A stretch of DNA of 64,000 nt from NCBI GenBank assembly GCA_965243105.1, contig CBDEUC010000003.1, forward strand, positions 1,178,001-1,242,000, read 5' to 3'. Positions 60,305 through 64,000 of the stretch are shown here, in pieces. The stretch comes from WLWS01 sp965243105. GTDB lineage: Bacteria; Pseudomonadota; Gammaproteobacteria; Eutrophobiales; Eutrophobiaceae. Made by a program: the position numbers and the translations under genes. Under the pieces are notes generated by a model, which was given only the letters and a program-made list of their open reading frames with translations, did no database searches and was not told where the DNA came from. How positions within the stretch are numbered: the first letter of the stretch is position 1; the number at the start of each line of letters is the position of its first letter.

Positions 60305-62023
60305 ATGAGCGAATCACCTGACCTGTTAATCACTGGTGGTACCGTCCTGCCCTGCGACGGGAGCACATCCACGTTTGAATCACTTCTTGTACGGGCTGGC
60401 AGGGTAGAAGCAGTGGGTTCACGTGATGAGCTGGTGTCGCTGGCGGCCAGGGAAGCTGAAACACTCGACGTGGACGGCGCATTCGTGATGCCGGGGCTTG
60501 TCGATACCCATCCCCATGCTATGCACTTTTCCACCCTGCAGATGGTCATGGTTGATCTCAGCGACGCAGTCAACCATGACGACATCGTGGCACGAATCAA
60601 GGCCCAGGCCGAGCACGTTCCAGCCGGCCAATGGATCATGTGTACACCGGTGGGCGAAGCACACTATTTTCATCGCCGCTCTTACCGCGACCTGCATGAA
60701 GGCCGCCTGCCCGACAGGCACGTACTTGACCGTGCCAGCGACAAGCACCCAATCATGATCCAGGCCTGGGCACCCATCCTGCCCAATGTCTGCGCCATGA
60801 ACTCAATGGCGCTCAATATGCTTGGCCTGTCATGGCACACGCCAGAGAGAGTCTGTGACGTCTGGATAGATCGGGATGTGAATGGCGAACTGAGCGGGAT
60901 TGTCAGGGGCTCGGTGACAAACTACTACACCCATGACCCTTTCTGGATGCAGATCTGGGACAAGCTGCCACTGCCGCCGAACGAGGTATGGGAACATGGC
61001 GGAAGAGCCGGAATGGCGGAAATGAATGCCCTTGGTGTCACCACTATTTATGAGAGTCACGCCATGGAGCCGGAGCATGTTGATGGCTACCGAAAGATCC
61101 TTGAAACAGGTGGAATGAACTGCCGGGTCCTGACATCGCTGGAGTCCGCCGACATGGCATTTCATCCCCATTACCGGCCGACACAGGAAGAAATACAGGC
61201 ACGGCTTGAGCTGGCCCTGTCATTGATGGATACAGACAACGACCTGTTGCGTCACAACGGGATTACCGTGGCACGGTCCGGACCCTGCGGCGCCGGCTTT
61301 ATTAATCTCTACGAACCATTCAAAAGCCCCTATGGCGAATTGATTTACGGCTATGAATTCCTGCCAAAGTGGGTCGAGGAGCAGTGTATAGACTTTTGCA
61401 TGGAACACGGTCTGCGCATGAATATCCTGGCGGCAACGCCAAAGGACCATGACAGTTTCTTTGATTCACTGGCAAAGCACGACAAGGACGAAATTCGAAA
61501 AAGAGAATGGATACTGCAGCACGCCATCCTCGTCAATGAACATGATGCGGCACGCTATGCCGATCATGGTATCAATGTAACAACCTGCAAGGGCTTTCAC
61601 TGGGGCAAGGGCGACTACTACGCCGATCGCATTGGCAAGCACACATGGAACGACCTGATTCCCCTGCGTCGCCTCCTTGATCATGGCCTCAAGGTTGGCT
61701 GCGGTACAGACTGGGGACCAAGAAATGTCTTTGAACAGATCCAGCTTGCAGAAACCTGCGAGTTTGCGGTGAGCAGGCATCGCAACCTGGAATCCGGGCA
61801 GGCTATTTCACGAGAAGAAGCGCTGATGATGTGGACAAGGGATGCAGCGGCGGTGTTGAACTGGCAGGGTGTAGGCACTCTTGCACAGGGCAACCATGCA
61901 GACATTACCATCGTCGATCGCAACCCCTTTACTTGTGATGTTGAGGAATTGCCGGGTACAACCGTGCTTCGCACTTTATTGTCGGGCACATCGGTCTATG
62001 ACAACGGCTCACTAAACGACTAG
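60305..62023 (+). CDS. YtcJ-like amidohydrolase (cytoplasmic)
   Basis: The metal site begins DTHPHAMHF (H-x-H), followed by a long middle domain, HAILVNEHDAARYADHGINVTTCKGFHWG, GTDWGPRN for the late Asp, and GTLAQGNHADITIVDRNPFTCD, the standard end. Unlike the other member at 28901, there is no signal peptide. ATG 60305 follows GAGGGAG; ATG 60263 would add 14 residues without a site. Length 572. It is divergent from the MBL hydrolase gene. Its relatives act on amides, ureas or formamides; substrate unknown. Confidence 0.87.
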   Translation: MSESPDLLITGGTVLPCDGSTSTFESLLVRAGRVEAVGSRDELVSLAAREAETLDVDGAFVMPGLVDTHPHAMHFSTLQMVMVDLSDAVNHDDIVARIKAQAEHVPAGQWIMCTPVGEAHYFHRRSYRDLHEGRLPDRHVLDRASDKHPIMIQAWAPILPNVCAMNSMALNMLGLSWHTPERVCDVWIDRDVNGELSGIVRGSVTNYYTHDPFWMQIWDKLPLPPNEVWEHGGRAGMAEMNALGVTTIYESHAMEPEHVDGYRKILETGGMNCRVLTSLESADMAFHPHYRPTQEEIQARLELALSLMDTDNDLLRHNGITVARSGPCGAGFINLYEPFKSPYGELIYGYEFLPKWVEEQCIDFCMEHGLRMNILAATPKDHDSFFDSLAKHDKDEIRKREWILQHAILVNEHDAARYADHGINVTTCKGFHWGKGDYYADRIGKHTWNDLIPLRRLLDHGLKVGCGTDWGPRNVFEQIQLAETCEFAVSRHRNLESGQAISREEALMMWTRDAAAVLNWQGVGTLAQGNHADITIVDRNPFTCDVEELPGTTVLRTLLSGTSVYDNGSLND

Positions 62024-62026
62024 TAC

Positions 62027-62053
62027 AGCCAGGTCATCGCGATCGACCTGGCT
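62027..62053. terminator. Hairpin, possible bidirectional terminator
   Basis: AGCCAGGTC (62027-62035) pairs with GACCTGGCT (62045-62053) around a 9-base loop that is itself self-complementary. It lies just after the amidohydrolase stop and 46 bp after the end of the convergent lipoprotein gene. No strong T-run follows. Confidence 0.5.
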
Positions 62054-62098
62054 AAAGCACTTATTTTGTTAATGCTGCCCTGTAGAGCCTGGTGTGAC

Positions 62099-62524
62099 TT
62101 AGCTCCAGCCTATTGGATCGTAGCCCTTGTCCCTGAGACAGCGATCGACAAAGCGACGGTGCAGGTCATTGGGCTCATCGCTTTCCAGCAATCCGTAAAG
62201 CAGGGCCGCGGTACTGCCTCCCGCCGCGCCGACTGCCGCACCCTGCCCTGCACGCCCGACAATGGCGCCGGACACTGCTCCCGAGGCTCCACCGATAGCG
62301 GCACCTTTTGCCGTATCTTCCAGTACCTCCTGGTAACGATCTGAATTGGCCCCGGTGCGATTCGCCATGGCGATGCAGTCTCTCACGTCAGCTTCGGCAA
62401 CCGTGGCTCCCACCGCGTTGTAACGGGCGTTGGGGTAAAGCACGGGTTGCTGGGCTGCACACCCGCTCAGCAGCACAATGACGAACAGGATCGGTGCTGT
62501 GTATGTTAATGGTGATTTGAGCAT
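62099..62524 (-). CDS. Glycine-zipper lipoprotein
   Basis: The lipobox is VLLSGCAAQ, so the mature protein is lipid-anchored. Residues about 70-105 (GAAIGGASGAVSGAIVGRAGQGAAVGAAGG in pieces) form a glycine-zipper membrane segment, as in the OmpA-like and SlyB families. A C-terminal block (FVDRCLRDKGYDPIGW) completes it, typical of small envelope lipoproteins with a trailing C-x-DKGY-W. Length 141. It probably inserts in or spans the outer membrane and helps envelope integrity. Function beyond that is unknown. Confidence 0.82.
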   Translation of the reverse strand: MLKSPLTYTAPILFVIVLLSGCAAQQPVLYPNARYNAVGATVAEADVRDCIAMANRTGANSDRYQEVLEDTAKGAAIGGASGAVSGAIVGRAGQGAAVGAAGGSTAALLYGLLESDEPNDLHRRFVDRCLRDKGYDPIGWS

Positions 62525-62924
62525 GTCTTCTCCTTCTCTTATGCATCAGTACACCTGTTTGAACGCGCAAGCCTGAATTCGGTTGACATGGAAATGACTT
62601 TTTATGAATTGAAAATATATTTTTTCTGTTATTTCAGCTAACTGTAATGCTCTCTTAAAGTGTGACCTTAGTTGTTACAAAAAATCACTCACAAGATCCC
62701 CGCATTCGCAGGATTCCGCTTTCACAAATGCGCGAGTACAATGTAAAAAAACTATAAAAATCAGTCTGCTAGTCAACACTGGCGGCATGCAGCGAAGTGA
62801 ATGCAGCAAGCACGAACATTATCCTGCACGACTCCGATCCTGAATTTGCAAACTGGGTCTCGGTCAGACCTATAGTAATAACGTATAACTGAATCTTTTT
62901 TTTTAACCGGAATTAAAAGCCGCT
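62525..62924. other. Intergenic region of 400 bp
   Basis: AT-rich DNA between the divergent lipoprotein and the exoprotein gene. A TTGACA hexamer lies at 62583-62588 but no good -10 was seen at the right distance. No gene, RNA or repeat was recognised. Confidence 0.5.
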
Positions 62925-64000
62925 ATGGACACACGTAAAGGGAAGAACAAGGTATTCACCCGCAATCCTGGAACAAAATTCAAACTGAAGCCCCTCGCCA
63001 GCCTTGTACGTAGCCTGGCATTCCCCACCGGTCTCATGCTTGGGTCGAGTGCAGCACTGGCGGCACCGCAGGGAGGTGAAGTCGTTGCCGGCCAGGGAAA
63101 CATCTCTACGCCAAATGCAAATACCACCGTCATCGACCAGCACTCGCACCGGTTAAGCCTTGACTGGCAGAGTTTTAATATCAGTGCCAACGAACTCGTA
63201 CAGTTTAACCAGCCTTCAACTACTTCATCTGCACTTAACAGGATTCTCGATCACAATCCTTCGCAAATTTTCGGTTCTCTTCGCGCCAACGGCGAAGTGG
63301 TGCTGGTTAATCCCAACGGGGTTTTCTTTGGTCCCACCGCTTCACTGTCCGTCGGCTCTCTTGTTGCCTCCGGTTTAAATATTAATAGCGATGACTTCAT
63401 GGCGGGCAATTACAATTTCGAGTCTGCTATCGGTGAAGATGGTGGCGTCGTTGTCAACCAGGGGATTCTTGAAGCAGCAACCGGCGGTTCAATAAACCTG
63501 CTGGGTTCAGCAGTAAGGAACGAAGGCCTGATACTCGCTACTGCCGGTTCGGTAAACCTTGTCGCTGGCAAGGCAGTAACCATGGACTTTGATGGTGACG
63601 GTCTGATCCAGTTTGCCATTGACCAGGAAGTCCTCAGTAATGTTCATGATCTTGATTCTGCTATCAGCAATAGCGGTGAAATATCCGCCGAGGGTGGCAG
63701 TGTGTTGATGCATGGTCGTGCTGCGCAGGATGTGTTTACAAACGTGGTGAACAACGAGGGCATTGTTCGCGCCGGCCGCATAGAAAACAGCGGTGGGGTG
63801 ATACGACTCGTCGCGGGTGGCAACAAGGGCACTGTCATCAACACCGGTACACTTGATGCTTCCAGTGAAAATGGAACTGGCGGGGCTGTTCATGTTCTTG
63901 GTGACCGCGTCGGCCTGTTTGAGGGCAGCAGCATCAATGTTTCCGGCAGTGATGGTGGCGGTACCGTGCTTGTCGGTGGTGACTTTCAAGGAGCTAACCC
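62925..64000 (+). CDS. Filamentous-haemagglutinin-type exoprotein (TpsA), 3'-truncated by the window end
   Basis: The frame from ATG 62925 stays open to base 64000, giving at least 358 residues. An extended signal peptide (about residues 1-46, ending SSAALAA) precedes the two-partner-secretion domain: GEVVAGQGNIS, LSLDWQSFNISANELVQFNQP, then ILDHNPSQIFGSL, ANGEVVLVNPNGVFFGP and ASLSVGSLVASGLNI. NPNG and the repeated N-x-G-x-I/L strands are hallmarks. The strand repeats (NSGEISAEGGSV, NNEGIVRAG) mark the start of the beta-helix. Proteins of this kind are exported through a TpsB channel, which may lie beyond the window. Role: adhesion, biofilm or contact toxin, undetermined. Confidence 0.92.
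   Translation, partial: MDTRKGKNKVFTRNPGTKFKLKPLASLVRSLAFPTGLMLGSSAALAAPQGGEVVAGQGNISTPNANTTVIDQHSHRLSLDWQSFNISANELVQFNQPSTTSSALNRILDHNPSQIFGSLRANGEVVLVNPNGVFFGPTASLSVGSLVASGLNINSDDFMAGNYNFESAIGEDGGVVVNQGILEAATGGSINLLGSAVRNEGLILATAGSVNLVAGKAVTMDFDGDGLIQFAIDQEVLSNVHDLDSAISNSGEISAEGGSVLMHGRAAQDVFTNVVNNEGIVRAGRIENSGGVIRLVAGGNKGTVINTGTLDASSENGTGGAVHVLGDRVGLFEGSSINVSGSDGGGTVLVGGDFQGAN

Noticed and set aside
1..64000. CRISPR arrays, tRNA or rRNA genes, insertion sequences, prophage
   Set aside because: Looked for by eye on both strands; no regularly spaced repeats, cloverleaf-like genes, transposases or phage genes were found.

Overview
The window looks like chromosomal DNA of an aerobic, probably marine or sediment-dwelling gammaproteobacterium. 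Evidence: a gammaproteobacterial-style GlpK/UgpQ pair, TonB-dependent uptake, PhoX, an AbgT transporter, TorF-type porin, a PEP-CTERM protein, sigma-54 type promoters and a two-partner-secretion adhesin. No rRNA, tRNA, CRISPR array, transposase or phage gene was seen. Genus cannot be set from this sequence. Two genes run off the ends: an Asp/Glu racemase-like protein on the left and a filamentous-haemagglutinin-type exoprotein on the right.

Layout. 1-5.0 kb: racemase/decarboxylase-like fragment, a 3-hydroxyacyl-CoA dehydrogenase overlapping an opine-type dehydrogenase, PPK2 polyphosphate kinase and a membrane-anchored quinone oxidoreductase. 5.1-6.7 kb: a PEP-CTERM protein behind a sigma-54 promoter, then about 450 bp with no credible protein but dense hairpins and a strong terminator, the best candidate for an undescribed structured RNA. 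6.7-10 kb: DUF6152, a secreted companion, two tandem DUF6644-like membrane proteins and an esterase. 10-15.4 kb: MFS, glutathione transferase, a membrane TolB/TPR protein and a LysR regulator. 15.5-18.9 kb: pirin, glutathionyl-hydroquinone reductase and a double-CDGSH/glutamate-synthase fusion, a redox or quinone-stress operon. 18.9-25.4 kb: Rieske oxygenase, small protein and aldoxime dehydratase, with a divergent AspH-type hydroxylase, an exporter, a lipoprotein and an SDR; this may be an oxime/nitrile pathway. 25.5-28.9 kb: a pseudopilin-like protein translationally coupled to a GGDEF-EAL protein. 28.9-35.3 kb: amidohydrolase lipoprotein, AbgT transporter, methyltransferase, serine hydrolase and a protein of unknown function.

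35.5-44.0 kb is a compact operon: tungsten aldehyde oxidoreductase-like protein, HyuB, HyuA, a protein made of two similar halves, a secreted sugar-dehydrogenase-like propeller and a SEC-C/2-oxoglutarate oxygenase fusion. It probably encodes an undescribed catabolic route. 44.0-46.4 kb is a glycerol block (ugpQ, a decayed glpD start, glpK) in which glpK can only start at an ATT codon. 46.7-53.3 kb: a small sigma-54-preceded gene, a deazaflavin oxidoreductase, PhoX, and a TonB receptor with a phytase lipoprotein, which together form an organophosphate-scavenging block. 53.3-62.5 kb: zinc alcohol dehydrogenase, aldose sugar dehydrogenase, small secreted proteins, an aspartic protease, the TorF porin, a metallo-beta-lactamase hydrolase, a second YtcJ-type amidohydrolase and a glycine-zipper lipoprotein. 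62.9 kb to the end: the start of the TpsA adhesin.

All calls rest on reading motifs and context by eye; no database search was run.
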